Origin: Prochlorococcus sp. AH-716-J09
GTDB lineage: Bacteria; Cyanobacteriota; Cyanobacteriia; PCC-6307; Cyanobiaceae
Direction: 5' to 3'
Length of the DNA stretch: 42,727 nucleotides
Assembly (NCBI GenBank): GCA_028408915.1
Contig: JAOOLS010000002.1
Span: forward strand, 1-42,727
Below are positions 1 to 9,950 of this stretch, piece after piece. Each line of letters opens with the position of its first letter. Positions within the stretch are counted from its first letter, which is position 1. The notes under the pieces are model-generated. The model was not told where the DNA came from. It did no database searches and saw only the letters and a program-made list of their open reading frames with translations. A program made the translations under genes and the position numbers.

Positions 1-1
1 A

Positions 2-1021
2 AATGATAATTTAATTTTTGATGGAAATAGTTTTATTCTTGATAAGAATGGATCTAAAATTAAGCAACTGAAATCTTTTTCAGAAGACATCTCATCTTGG
101 CATATTGAGCAAACAAAACCCGAGAAAAAAGAATTTGAACAATCTGAAATATCATCAATTTTTGATGCATTAGTCCTTGGCGTAAGGGATTATGCTCAAA
201 AATGCGGTTTTAAAACAGCTTTAATTGGACTAAGCGGTGGCATTGATTCAGCACTAGTTTCAGCAATTGCAACAGCTGCTCTTGGCAGTAATAATATTTA
301 TTGCGTCTCAATGCCCTCCAAGTGGAGCTCATCCCATTCAAAAAGTGATGCAAAAGATTTAGCAAGGAGATTAAAAATAAATTTCATTAGCATACCAATT
401 GAAAACCTGATGAATTCTTTTGAAGAATCTTTTATAAAAACCTTATCTTTCGAGATGGCTGAAATAACAAATCAAAATATTCAATCAAGGATTAGAGGAA
501 CGCTTCTGATGGCTTTAGCAAATCAAGAAAAGCATTTATTACTTTCAACAGGAAATAAATCAGAGCTAGCTGTAGGATATTGCACACTTTATGGTGATAT
601 GAATGGGGGATTATCGGTAATTGGGGATTTATATAAAACTAATGTTTTTAAATTATGCAATTGGCTTGATAGTGAAGAATCATTAAATCATAGAAAGTCA
701 TATATGTTAGATACTAATGTAAATATAATTGGAGAAAATATCCGCGCGAAAGCGCCAAGTGCGGAATTAGGTCCTGATCAATTAGATACTGATTCTCTCC
801 CTCCTTATTCTATTTTAGATAATATTCTGAAAGGAATTATTGAAGAGAAAAAAGATTTACTACAGCTAGTAGAAGATGGTTATAAAAAAGATTTAATTTT
901 AAAAATTATCGCACTCATAAAAAAAGCGGAATTTAAAAGGAAGCAGGCTCCTCCAATCCTAAAACTAAGCAGTCAATCATTAGGAAGTGACTGGAGAGTT
1001 CCCATAGCAATATATTATTAA
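2..1021 (+). CDS. nadE: Glutamine-dependent NAD+ synthetase, C-terminal part (5' end outside window)
   Basis: The reading frame is open from base 2, so the gene begins before the window. About 339 residues are visible. They hold the end of the N-terminal amidase (nitrilase-like) domain and the whole synthetase domain. The ATP-pyrophosphatase P-loop SGGIDS is encoded around 232-250, followed by RGTLLMALAN and STGNKSELAVGYCTLYGDMNGG, both typical of NadE. The enzyme amidates nicotinic acid adenine dinucleotide with ATP and glutamine-derived ammonia, the last step of cytosolic NAD synthesis. The C-terminal RKQAPPILKLSSQSLGSDWRVPI is a standard ending, so the 3' end is complete. Its stop codon overlaps the stop of the convergent DUF3326 gene. 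An ATG at 311 lies inside the synthetase domain and is not the start. Confidence 0.95.
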   Translation, partial: NDNLIFDGNSFILDKNGSKIKQLKSFSEDISSWHIEQTKPEKKEFEQSEISSIFDALVLGVRDYAQKCGFKTALIGLSGGIDSALVSAIATAALGSNNIYCVSMPSKWSSSHSKSDAKDLARRLKINFISIPIENLMNSFEESFIKTLSFEMAEITNQNIQSRIRGTLLMALANQEKHLLLSTGNKSELAVGYCTLYGDMNGGLSVIGDLYKTNVFKLCNWLDSEESLNHRKSYMLDTNVNIIGENIRAKAPSAELGPDQLDTDSLPPYSILDNILKGIIEEKKDLLQLVEDGYKKDLILKIIALIKKAEFKRKQAPPILKLSSQSLGSDWRVPIAIYY

Positions 1022-2076
1022 TCAATATTAAAACACTGTTGGATTTTTTTTAAAGGCCGTTTAACTGAATCAAGATTAATACCATTTTTGATAGCAAGAA
1101 TTATGCCTGCAGCCTCTAAATAATTATCCACTTCAAAAAGATTGGGATAATCATAAAACTGATTTGTCACTTTTAATGTATTTTGATTTTTTACAGAGAT
1201 AATATTTAAACCTTTTTCAATCCCTGCTAGTACTGCTTCTCCACCTAGTGCCCCATTTGGAACAACAATAGATTCAATCTGATCAGGGTGAAGTGAGATT
1301 GATTCATTTTTAGCAGGCAATTCAACAATATTAGGTGCATTGCTTAACCCAATCAGTACTGAGGGTAAAAAGGTGAATCCTATTTCTTCTGCAGCTGCAC
1401 GAGGATCTAAATTTTCATTCAATTCAATTGGATTTAAAGCAGGTGCGTGAGCACAGGGAACTTTCAAATATTTACTTATTAAATGACTTATAACAGCTTC
1501 GACTCCAGAAATAGGATCAACCCCTTTCCCCTCTCGATAGATATTTGTCTCTAAAGAATCTGAATCATCTGGAAATTTTGCCACAATTGCTATTGCCGTA
1601 ACTCCTTTTTCTATTAAACATTTTCCAGCATCAATTAGAGCATCAGGATTTTCAATTGTGCCACCACTGATTTTTGAAGAATCAGAATCAATAACTATGT
1701 TTAATGGCTTTTTTGTAATTACATAAGAATGAACATTAATCCCTAAAGTAGAAACACATGCATCAGCGACTTGCAAATGTCTCACTAATATTTCTTTTCC
1801 AATGGCCGAATCAAAAATTATCCCAATTTTCTGTTGCTTTACCCTTTTTAAAGCGATTTCTCCTTTAGCAAGTCGGTCTAAACTATAACCCTCAACATAA
1901 AAAATATTTTTATCTTTTTCAGAGAGAGTACCGCCATTCATAACATTTGGATGAGTAATTAAACATCCACTTGCCGATGCTAATAATTTAGCGGTAGGAA
2001 GTGCATCCCCAGCAAAACCTCCTACTTCACAACCAATACCAGTTGGAATAATGAATATTGTTGGTGAATTTTCCAT
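1018..2076 (-). CDS. DUF3326 family protein
   Basis: This 352-aa protein is recognised as the DUF3326 family, common in cyanobacteria and without an assigned function that I know of. The N-terminus is glycine-rich (PTGIGCEVGGFAGDALPTAK, then SGCLITHPNVMNGG). The centre carries VTAIAIVAKFPDDSD and YREGKGVDPISGVEAVISH, and the end has PNGALGGEAVLAGIEKGLNII. I see no signal peptide or membrane segment, so it is probably a soluble enzyme-like protein. It starts with ATG at 2076 and is the last of three minus-strand genes after a ferredoxin and a 63-aa protein, 26 bases behind the latter, so co-transcription is likely. Its stop overlaps that of nadE. Family assignment is from memory of the sequence type; no reaction is proposed. 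Confidence 0.8.
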   Translation of the reverse strand: MENSPTIFIIPTGIGCEVGGFAGDALPTAKLLASASGCLITHPNVMNGGTLSEKDKNIFYVEGYSLDRLAKGEIALKRVKQQKIGIIFDSAIGKEILVRHLQVADACVSTLGINVHSYVITKKPLNIVIDSDSSKISGGTIENPDALIDAGKCLIEKGVTAIAIVAKFPDDSDSLETNIYREGKGVDPISGVEAVISHLISKYLKVPCAHAPALNPIELNENLDPRAAAEEIGFTFLPSVLIGLSNAPNIVELPAKNESISLHPDQIESIVVPNGALGGEAVLAGIEKGLNIISVKNQNTLKVTNQFYDYPNLFEVDNYLEAAGIILAIKNGINLDSVKRPLKKIQQCFNID

Positions 2077-2102
2077 TGTTAAAAATATTTAAATTTATAT
2101 TT

Positions 2103-2294
2103 TTAATTAGCTAAGACAGCTTTAATTTTAAGTTTTTTTGTTCCAAAAGAGTCAATAGAATTTTGAATATCAACAATTGACCATCGAATTAAATCACCTT
2201 TTTTTTCTAAATTTGTAATGATAAATTTCCTTAAATTTTTTGATTTTATTGAAACTGGCCAATCTAAATAATAATCAACTGAATTTAATTTCAT
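2103..2294 (-). CDS. Conserved small protein, 63 aa, unknown function
   Basis: This is a short soluble protein (starts MKLNSVDYYLDWPVSIKSKN, ends KLKIKAVLAN) that I do not assign to a family. It looks like a compact alpha/beta protein with several lysines and no cysteine or membrane segment. Its ATG overlaps the stop codon of the upstream ferredoxin by four bases, an arrangement typical of translational coupling, which supports it being a real gene and a functional neighbour of the ferredoxin. DUF3326 follows 26 bases later. Confidence 0.7.
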   Translation of the reverse strand: MKLNSVDYYLDWPVSIKSKNLRKFIITNLEKKGDLIRWSIVDIQNSIDSFGTKKLKIKAVLAN

Positions 2295-2617
2295 TTTTGA
2301 TATTTACCAAATTGATCATTATATAAATCATCTTCGACTTCTTTACCAATAACAATATTCAAATCTGACTTTGGATATGCCACACATAAAAGTGCAAAGC
2401 CCTTTTTCCTCAAATCATCATTTAATCCCATAGCATCTTCTTGATCTACAGATCCTTCCAATATCATGGATGCACAATCTGTACAAACTCCCGAACAACA
2501 ACTACTTGGTAAATCTATTCCATTCATTTTTGCCGCTGAAATAATATCTTGATCTTCAGAACATAAAAAGCTAAAAGTCTTTTGCTCAAATTGAACTTTG
2601 ATATTATATTCAGGCAT
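2291..2617 (-). CDS. Plant-type [2Fe-2S] ferredoxin
   Basis: This 108-aa protein carries the plant-type cluster motif C-x4-C-x2-C at Cys40, Cys45 and Cys48 and the fourth ligand at Cys78 (context ALLCVAYPKSD). An extra Cys41 follows the first ligand. The fold signature around the motif (GIDLPSSCCSGVCTDCASMI) is standard for a one-electron carrier. It is more divergent than the main photosynthetic ferredoxin PetF and has a short C-terminal extension, so it is probably a specialised ferredoxin for a dedicated partner. It is translationally coupled to the 63-aa gene and followed by DUF3326. The atp operon ends 16 bases upstream, so read-through from atp is possible. Confidence 0.9.
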   Translation of the reverse strand: MPEYNIKVQFEQKTFSFLCSEDQDIISAAKMNGIDLPSSCCSGVCTDCASMILEGSVDQEDAMGLNDDLRKKGFALLCVAYPKSDLNIVIGKEVEDDLYNDQFGKYQK

Positions 2618-2633
2618 ATCCTAAATCTTATTG

Positions 2634-3584
2634 CTAAACTGCTGAACCTCCTACGACTTCTAATATTTCTTGAGTAATAGCTGCTTGTCTGGCTTTGTTG
2701 TAGGTTAGATTCAAAGTACTTGCTAATTCTTTAGCATTATCACTCGCATTATTCATCGCAGTCATCCTGCAAGCGAGTTCTGAAGCTGCTGATTCCTGAA
2801 GAGCTCTTAGTACCTGATTCTGTAAATATAACGGTAATAACGAATCTAGTAGTTGATCAGGACTTTGTTCAAAAACAATATCTGATGGCAATTTCTCTGA
2901 ATCACTTTTTTCAATATTTGATTTTTCAACAAGTAACTTACTATCTTTTGTAGTCAACCTAAAAATTTCATCGTTTTCCTCAGCAATTCCTTGAGGGTCA
3001 AGTGGCAATAGTGTTTGTACGACAGGGGCGCAGCTAACTAGTGTGATGAATTTCGTGTAAATAATTTCCACCCTATCAGAATTTTCTGAAAGAAATTCGG
3101 CTAAAATCTCATTTGTAACTCCTTCAGAATCCTTAACTGTGGGTACCTGTTCTAGTTCTTTGAAAGTACTTTTAATTACATATCTATCCTTTCTATTTTG
3201 AAAATATCCAATAGCTTTCTTCCCTACCAAAATTAAATTTGGCTGATACCCTTGTTTTACTAATTCTGCGTATCTTATTTCTACCTTTTTTATAATATTT
3301 GTATTGTAACCACCGCATAAACCTCTATCTGCAGTTATGCATACCAAGGAAATACTCTTTACTTCTCTCTTGGATAATAGAGGAGAATCGACAGCCTCAA
3401 ATTTTACTCTAGATTGAATATTTTCTAAGACCCGAGCAAGTTTATCTGCAAAAGGTCTACTCTTAAGAACTTGATCTTGAGCTCTCCTAACTTTTGCAGC
3501 TGCAACAAGTCTCATGGCCTCCGTTATTTTTCTTGTATTTTTAACGGAAACGATTCGATCTCTAATCTCTTTAAGATTTGCCAT
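2634..3584 (-). CDS. atpG: ATP synthase gamma subunit
   Basis: The gamma subunit is the central rotor shaft of F1. The 316-aa protein begins MANLKEIRDRIVSVKNTRKI and ends with ELASTLNLTYNKARQAAITQEILEVVGG, the two coiled-coil helices that enter the alpha3beta3 barrel. ADRGLCGGYN is the conserved motif of the middle domain. Residues of roughly 195-245 contain the extra segment that lengthens cyanobacterial and plastid gamma chains relative to E. coli; no redox-active cysteine pair is evident there. It is the last gene of the minus-strand atp operon, 18 bases after atpA. The beta and epsilon genes (atpD, atpC) are absent, as expected because cyanobacteria keep them at another locus. Confidence 0.97.
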   Translation of the reverse strand: MANLKEIRDRIVSVKNTRKITEAMRLVAAAKVRRAQDQVLKSRPFADKLARVLENIQSRVKFEAVDSPLLSKREVKSISLVCITADRGLCGGYNTNIIKKVEIRYAELVKQGYQPNLILVGKKAIGYFQNRKDRYVIKSTFKELEQVPTVKDSEGVTNEILAEFLSENSDRVEIIYTKFITLVSCAPVVQTLLPLDPQGIAEENDEIFRLTTKDSKLLVEKSNIEKSDSEKLPSDIVFEQSPDQLLDSLLPLYLQNQVLRALQESAASELACRMTAMNNASDNAKELASTLNLTYNKARQAAITQEILEVVGGSAV

Positions 3585-3602
3585 GGTATCTCCTAAATAA
3601 AT

Positions 3603-5132
<1,530 letters not shown>

Positions 5133-5150
5133 TTAAGGTTGATTTAAAAG

Positions 5151-5693
5151 TTACTTGGAAAGAGTTAAGCCAAGTTTTCTAATTTGTGAAGCAAGGGAAG
5201 CATCAATTACTTTTGATCCTACACTGGCGACGAAACCACCAATAAGAGATGGGTCGATTTTAGTTACAAGTTCTAATTTTTCTGTTCCAGCAATATTGAT
5301 GATCTTTTTGGTAATTAAACCTTTCTGTTCATCAGTAAGCTCGACTGCAGAAGTAACAGTTGCCAAAGCAATATTACTATTTTCTCTGTAAATCTCTAAA
5401 AACCTATCAAGAATTGATGTAAGAATTCCAATTCTTTGCCTATCGGCCAATAATTTTAAGAAATTCAGTAAAGAAGAATTAACCTTATTTGAAAAAATTT
5501 CAATAATGATTTTCTTCTTAGCATCTGTCTCTAAAATGGGAGAGGACAGTGCCTTCTCCAATTCAGGGGAACCATTTATTAATTCCAAGAGTTGTTTAAC
5601 TTCAGAAACTATCTCTTCCGTTTGCGAATTTTCATTCACAACTTGAAGTAATGCCTCTGCGTATGGTGTAGTAACTGAATTTAAAAGTGGCAT
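5151..5693 (-). CDS. atpH: ATP synthase delta subunit
   Basis: The 180-aa delta subunit (OSCP homologue) links the peripheral stalk to the top of F1. It starts [19 protein letters not shown], has the conserved LLNFLKLLADRQRIGIL segment in the middle, and ends with the family signature KIDPSLIGGFVASVGSKVIDASLASQIRKL. Its ATG overlaps the last base of the atpF stop codon, indicating coupled translation within the operon. Confidence 0.97.
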   Translation of the reverse strand: MPLLNSVTTPYAEALLQVVNENSQTEEIVSEVKQLLELINGSPELEKALSSPILETDAKKKIIIEIFSNKVNSSLLNFLKLLADRQRIGILTSILDRFLEIYRENSNIALATVTSAVELTDEQKGLITKKIINIAGTEKLELVTKIDPSLIGGFVASVGSKVIDASLASQIRKLGLTLSK

Positions 5694-6205
5694 TAGTTCA
5701 CCTCAATATTGTTAATTGATTGAGTTACCAAATTTTCTTGAGTTGTTTTATCAAGTCGATTTGGGAGAGAATCTAAAGCTTTCTTAATTGCCAGTTCTAC
5801 AGCTTCTTTTCGAAGTTGAGAAATTGCTCTGGATGCTTCAGAGCTCTCATCAGAGATTGCACTCTGTTTAATTCGTGCCATCTCCTCTATCGCTTTTTTC
5901 TCACTTTCCATTCTGATTGATTCAGATCTTTTTAGAGAATCTGCTTTTATTTGAGAAGCTTTTTCTTCTGCTGAAGATAAATCTTTCTTCGCCTTTTCTA
6001 AAGCTTGAGTCGCATTTAAGAGTCGATCTTCAGCATCTTTTAATTCAAGAAGGATTCCTTCTCTCCTTTTTTGAAGCATTTTACCCAGGAAACCAGGCAA
6101 AAATTTATAAAGGCCGAAAACTACTACAGCCCAATTAAGGACATTGGTTTCTAATAAATTGAAGTTCAATCCAAAACCTTCTGTAGCTATAAGAGTTAAA
6201 TTCAT
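5693..6205 (-). CDS. atpF: ATP synthase subunit b
   Basis: This peripheral stalk subunit has 170 aa. A single N-terminal membrane segment lies around residues 22-40 ([20 protein letters not shown]), followed by a long charged, alanine-rich coiled coil. Cyanobacteria build the stalk as a b/b' heterodimer. The b' gene lies just upstream and overlaps this start by four bases; the end overlaps the atpH start by one base. Confidence 0.95.
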   Translation of the reverse strand: MNLTLIATEGFGLNFNLLETNVLNWAVVVFGLYKFLPGFLGKMLQKRREGILLELKDAEDRLLNATQALEKAKKDLSSAEEKASQIKADSLKRSESIRMESEKKAIEEMARIKQSAISDESSEASRAISQLRKEAVELAIKKALDSLPNRLDKTTQENLVTQSINNIEVN

Positions 6206-6663
6206 TTTTCTAGAATCAATCTATTAACAATAAGTTCGCTTAGATCATCAGCCTGTTTAGAAAGTTGATCACGAGCAGCAGACGTCTGACTTTCGATTTC
6301 TAGTCTTGCTTTTTCTTTTGAAGCATTTGCTTCATTGTTGGCAAGTTCTAATGCTTCTTTATAAAGTTTGTCAGACTCATTCTCAGCTTCGCTCACAATT
6401 TTTTGGGCTTCTGTACGAGCGATTTGAAGCTGAGTTAATAAATCAGCTTCTAATTTTTTAACCTCAGAAAGTTTATTTTTGGCCTCAATAATATTATTGC
6501 TTACAAACTTTTCTCTTTTTTCTACAACATTGCCAACAGGCTTAAAAAAGAGAGAATTCAAAATGTAAGTAAGCGCAACTACCTGTATCGCCATAAGTGG
6601 CAAAGTGGCATTTATGTCAAATAATCCACCTTCTGTAGCACCAAAAAAATTAAAGGCCAACAT
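6202..6663 (-). CDS. atpG': ATP synthase subunit b'
   Basis: This second stalk subunit (also called atpF2 or atpX) has 153 aa. It has an N-terminal membrane segment (about residues 20-42, [20 protein letters not shown]) and the b' marker [13 protein letters not shown], followed by a coiled coil rich in Glu, Lys and Ala. Having separate b and b' genes is characteristic of photosynthetic bacteria. The stop overlaps the atpF start. Confidence 0.95.
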   Translation of the reverse strand: MLAFNFFGATEGGLFDINATLPLMAIQVVALTYILNSLFFKPVGNVVEKREKFVSNNIIEAKNKLSEVKKLEADLLTQLQIARTEAQKIVSEAENESDKLYKEALELANNEANASKEKARLEIESQTSAARDQLSKQADDLSELIVNRLILEK

Positions 6664-6731
6664 ATGATTCAGTTGAAGTTAAAAAATTAAATATAGATAT
6701 TGCTAATAAGGATTAGAAGCAATATTAACTT

Positions 6732-6995
<264 letters not shown>

Positions 6996-7055
6996 TTAAT
7001 ACTTGTGATAATCTTTGTTGTCATACACGCTTGGACATCCTTTTTTTTAAGAATG

Positions 7056-7074
7056 GGTCTGAAATATTCAGACC
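7056..7074 (-). other. RNA hairpin in the atpB-atpE spacer, proximal to atpE
   Basis: A perfect inverted repeat GGTCTGAA / TTCAGACC flanks a three-base loop, giving an 8-bp stem. It lies about 80 bases before the atpE start codon inside the atp transcript. On the transcribed (minus) strand it is followed by an A-rich, not U-rich, tract, so it is not a classical terminator. Function is inferred only: message stability or enhancement of atpE translation. Confidence 0.6.
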
Positions 7075-7101
7075 TACGCGATTAGATATTTTGCCAGATT
7101 A

Positions 7102-7124
7102 CAGACTCTTTGTAAAAGCGTCTG
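7102..7124 (-). other. Second RNA hairpin in the atpB-atpE spacer
   Basis: The arms CAGAC-t-CTTT and AAAG-c-GTCTG pair across a three-base loop, giving a 9-bp stem with one internal mismatch. It starts 17 bases after the atpB stop codon. The word GTCTGAA occurs here (7120-7126) and in the neighbouring hairpin (7057-7063). No U-tract follows on the transcribed strand. Confidence 0.5.
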
Positions 7125-7141
7125 AATGTATTAGAAGACAG

Positions 7142-7866
7142 CTAATGATGTTCTTCAACAGCTTCTCCAATGTAATAGGCCGCCAAAGTTGCAAAAATCA
7201 ATGCCTGAATTGCACTAGTAAACAATCCTAGGAACATAACAGGTATTGGGAGAATTAGCGGAACTAAAAAGACTAGAACACCAACAACAAGTTCATCAGC
7301 CAAAATATTTCCAAATAGCCTGAAAGAGAGTGATAAAGGTTTCGTAAAATCCTCTAAAATTTTGAAAGGAAGCATAATCGGAGTTGGGTGAACATAGTAT
7401 TCGAAGTATCTCCAACCCTTATTGCTTAAACCTGCATAGAAATAAGAAAGAGAAACCAATAAAGCCAAGGCTATAGTTGTATTGATATCAGCAGTAGGTG
7501 CTCCTAATTCTCCACTTGGTAACTTAATCAATCCCCAAGGAATTAGAGCTCCTCCCCAATTACTTACAAAAACGAATAAAAATAAAGTACCTATAAATGG
7601 CATCCAATCTCTATAAACTTTTTCACCTATTTGCGTCCTAGCAAGATCTCTTATGTAATCCCAGAGGAACTCAAGCAAGTTTTGAAGGCCTTTAGGATCA
7701 TTTTCCATCTTTTTAGTTCCTAAAGAAATAAAAACTAATAACGCTCCTAATAAAATCCAAGATGTTAAAATACCTGCCCATGTAGTCTGATATTTCCAAT
7801 TTGCCAATAAAGATGTTGACCAACTTCTAATGCTGCAAAATTTGTTAGCAAGGAATTAAAAAACAT
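7142..7866 (-). CDS. atpB: ATP synthase subunit a, with apparent frameshift
   Basis: This integral membrane subunit forms the proton channel with the c-ring. From ATG at 7866 the frame reads [20 protein letters not shown] and continues through [13 protein letters not shown], then hits TAA at 7767-7765. One additional T in the T4 run (7767-7770 on the plus strand) would continue directly into [15 protein letters not shown] and give exactly 241 aa, the usual cyanobacterial length. The remainder is intact to VEEHH, including the essential channel Arg in [14 protein letters not shown]. An alternative in-frame TTG at 7807 gives a 221-aa product with an unrelated N-terminus and is not credible. GALIPWG carries Gly where I recall Arg or Lys in relatives. 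It lies 22 bases after atp1. A sequencing deletion is the likeliest explanation. Confidence 0.9.
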
Positions 7867-7888
7867 TTGTTTTGAATAAAAAATTTAC

Positions 7889-8365
7889 TTAAGAACGTGA
7901 AAAATAAAGAATGAGTGAAGGCTTATAAATGAAAAAACCTATCATTGCAGGAAAAATATCCAAAGATCCTAGCTTGCTTGCAAAAATAAAGAGGCAAACT
8001 GGAACTAATAGTTGCAATTTTGATACACCTGATGATTCTTTACCAAGTTTCCCTATACTTTTGGCAAGCAAACGTAGGTAAAAAATACCGGCTATTGCAC
8101 CTATAAAAATACTAAAACCAAAGTTAAATCCTAGAAAAATTCCAGTTATTGATGCTAATAAAATAGAAACAATAAAAGTAATTCCAAAAATTGTTAACTG
8201 CAATTTTGTGTATTCATCATTTTGGGAAAGCAATTTATCTATTTGATTGGCAATGCCAGATTTACTTTCTTTGATGATCGAATTATTCAGGGATAGAGGA
8301 AATTGAACATTTTCATTAGAGGGATGCTCAAGTTTTTTTCTATTTGAGTCCACTGATGTGAACAT
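7889..8365 (-). CDS. atp1: ATP synthase assembly protein I (Atp1/UncI-like)
   Basis: This 158-aa protein is the first gene of the atp operon. After a polar N-terminal region of about 55 residues it has four hydrophobic segments (around residues 58-78, 80-100, 112-130 and 135-155). The position directly upstream of atpB and the membrane topology match cyanobacterial Atp1, related to AtpI/UncI, which assists assembly of the c-ring and complex but is not a permanent subunit. Sequence conservation in this family is low, so the assignment rests on position and topology. Confidence 0.85.
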   Translation of the reverse strand: MFTSVDSNRKKLEHPSNENVQFPLSLNNSIIKESKSGIANQIDKLLSQNDEYTKLQLTIFGITFIVSILLASITGIFLGFNFGFSIFIGAIAGIFYLRLLAKSIGKLGKESSGVSKLQLLVPVCLFIFASKLGSLDIFPAMIGFFIYKPSLILYFSRS

Positions 8366-8397
8366 AATTTAGAACCCTCTCTGAATGGTTTGAAGTA

Positions 8398-8427
8398 AGT
8401 ATATAAACTCACGGAATCTATCACGGA
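8398..8427 (-). promoter_or_regulatory. Probable atp operon promoter with a tandem repeat at -35
   Basis: On the minus strand a -10 element TATACT lies at 8403-8398, placing transcription start near 8391 and leaving about 26 bases before the atp1 ATG at 8365. At the -35 position, instead of TTGACA, there are two identical heptamers (plus-strand TCACGGA at 8409-8415 and 8421-8427) with a 12-base period. The repeat suggests a regulator site in phase on one face of the helix. No start has been mapped; this is inference from sequence. Confidence 0.4.
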
Positions 8428-8631
8428 GAGGTACCTTTTAGCTAGTTTTTTTTTATAAAAAATTAATTCTTAAGATTTATGATGAATCTGTAGTCCTTTT
8501 TTTACTTTATTCTTCAAAAATAAAATTTATGAAAAGTCATCTTTTTTATTGCTTTAACACTTTAAAACGTTAATAAAAGACTTGGCAAAATCTCAATTAA
8601 ACGTCTCAATAGAACATATACATCTAAAAAA

Positions 8632-9868
8632 TTGGAGATAAGTCAAGAAAAAATAAAATACAAAAGAATTTCAAAAAGAAAAAAAAACCTTTAATTCTAA
8701 TTACAAAAAAAATCTAAGCAATTTTACAGATTCTATATTTCCCTTACCTTGGACAATATGGCCTTATGAGGCAAAAATCCTCGTTGTTCTCATTGGAATT
8801 TGGTCAATATTAGGAATATGCATTCTCGGATCATCAAGCTGGTGGGTGGCTAGTAGGGAAATGGGAAATTGGGCTTACTTCTTAAAAAAACAAATTATTT
8901 GGACAATTCCAGGCATTAGTCTATTTTATTTTGTCCTGAATACAAACATTAAAAATCTTTTAAAATTTTCAAGAATTATTTTTTTTATTTTATTTTTTCT
9001 AATATTTCTAACCAATATTACTGGAATAACAGTTAACGGATCTTCAAGATGGCTAGTAATAGGAAATTTACGTCTACAACCATCTGAATTAATTAAGCCT
9101 TTTCTAATTCTAGAAGCCTCTAACCTTTTCGCTCATTGGAATTTGATTAAGAATGATAAAAAATTAATTTCAATATTCTCTTTTGGATTATTAATTTTAT
9201 TAATACTAAAGCAGCCTAATTTAAGTACTGCATCATTAACTGGAATTCTTTTTTGGGTAATGGGTTTATGTGGAGGCGTAAAATTAAGTTCTCTCTGCTC
9301 ATTTGCCTCATTAGGATTTATTACTGGATGTATTAGCATCCTCAATAACGAATATCAAAAACTTAGAGTTACTTCATTTATTAATCCTTGGAAATATCAA
9401 CAGGAAAGTGGATTTCAATTGGTTCAAAGTTTATTAGCTATAGGTTCAGGTGGTATATTCGGACAAGGTTTTGGCTTGTCTATTCAAAAATTACAGTACC
9501 TACCTTTTATGTACACAGATTTTATTTTTGCCATTTTTGCTGAAGAATTTGGTTTGTTAGGGTGTTCTCTATTCCTGGGTTTTCTAGCAGTTTTCTCTTA
9601 TATAACTGTAAGAATTGCTCTAAAGTGCAGGAATAACTATACAAAATTAGTTTCTATTGGATGTGGTGTATTGTTGATAGGTCAATCAATAATGCATATT
9701 GCTGTAGCGACAGGTTCAATGCCTACTACTGGTTTACCACTACCTTTCATTAGTTATGGTGGGAATTCATTAATTGCATCATTTTTTATTGCAGGGATGT
9801 TAGTGAGATGTTCATTAGAATCTACAGGCTTCATAGGTATGATTAGTACACGAAAGACTCTTAATTAG
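8632..9868 (+). CDS. ftsW: Cell division protein FtsW, with apparent frameshift
   Basis: This SEDS-family septal peptidoglycan glycosyltransferase is a polytopic membrane protein. The conserved core is intact from about 8690 onward: the GSSSWWVASREMGNWAYFLKKQ region, then NGSSRWLVIGNLRLQPSELIKP, later ESGFQLVQSLLAIGSGGIFGQG and PTTGLPLPFISYGGNSLI near the end. The N-terminal part LEISQEKIKYKRISKRKK lies in another frame starting at TTG 8632 and stops at 8692. Removing one A from the A9 run at 8679-8687 joins the two and gives 411 aa. No ATG exists in the downstream frame between the stop at 8654 and the first membrane helix, supporting the restored model. The GTG at 8846 lies past that first membrane helix and is too late. 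The TTG start is tentative. The gene is divergent from the atp operon. Confidence 0.88.
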
Positions 9869-9950
9869 TTAGAATTTATAAGATTTAAGTAAAGTTATCG
9901 AATCATTTAATTTAGTTATTTCAGAATTATCTCAAAAGGGTAATCTGCTT

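Noticed and set aside
5155-5391. 78-aa plus-strand frame antisense to atpH
   Set aside because: Shadow of the conserved atpH gene, no start context or family resemblance.
7767-7770. Programmed frameshift in atpB
   Set aside because: No slippery heptamer or following pseudoknot is evident, and the same type of break occurs in five other genes nearby; an indel error is simpler.
7142-7807. 221-aa atpB starting at TTG 7807
   Set aside because: The first 13 residues ([12 protein letters not shown]) have no resemblance to subunit a, while the true N-terminus is encoded upstream in another frame.
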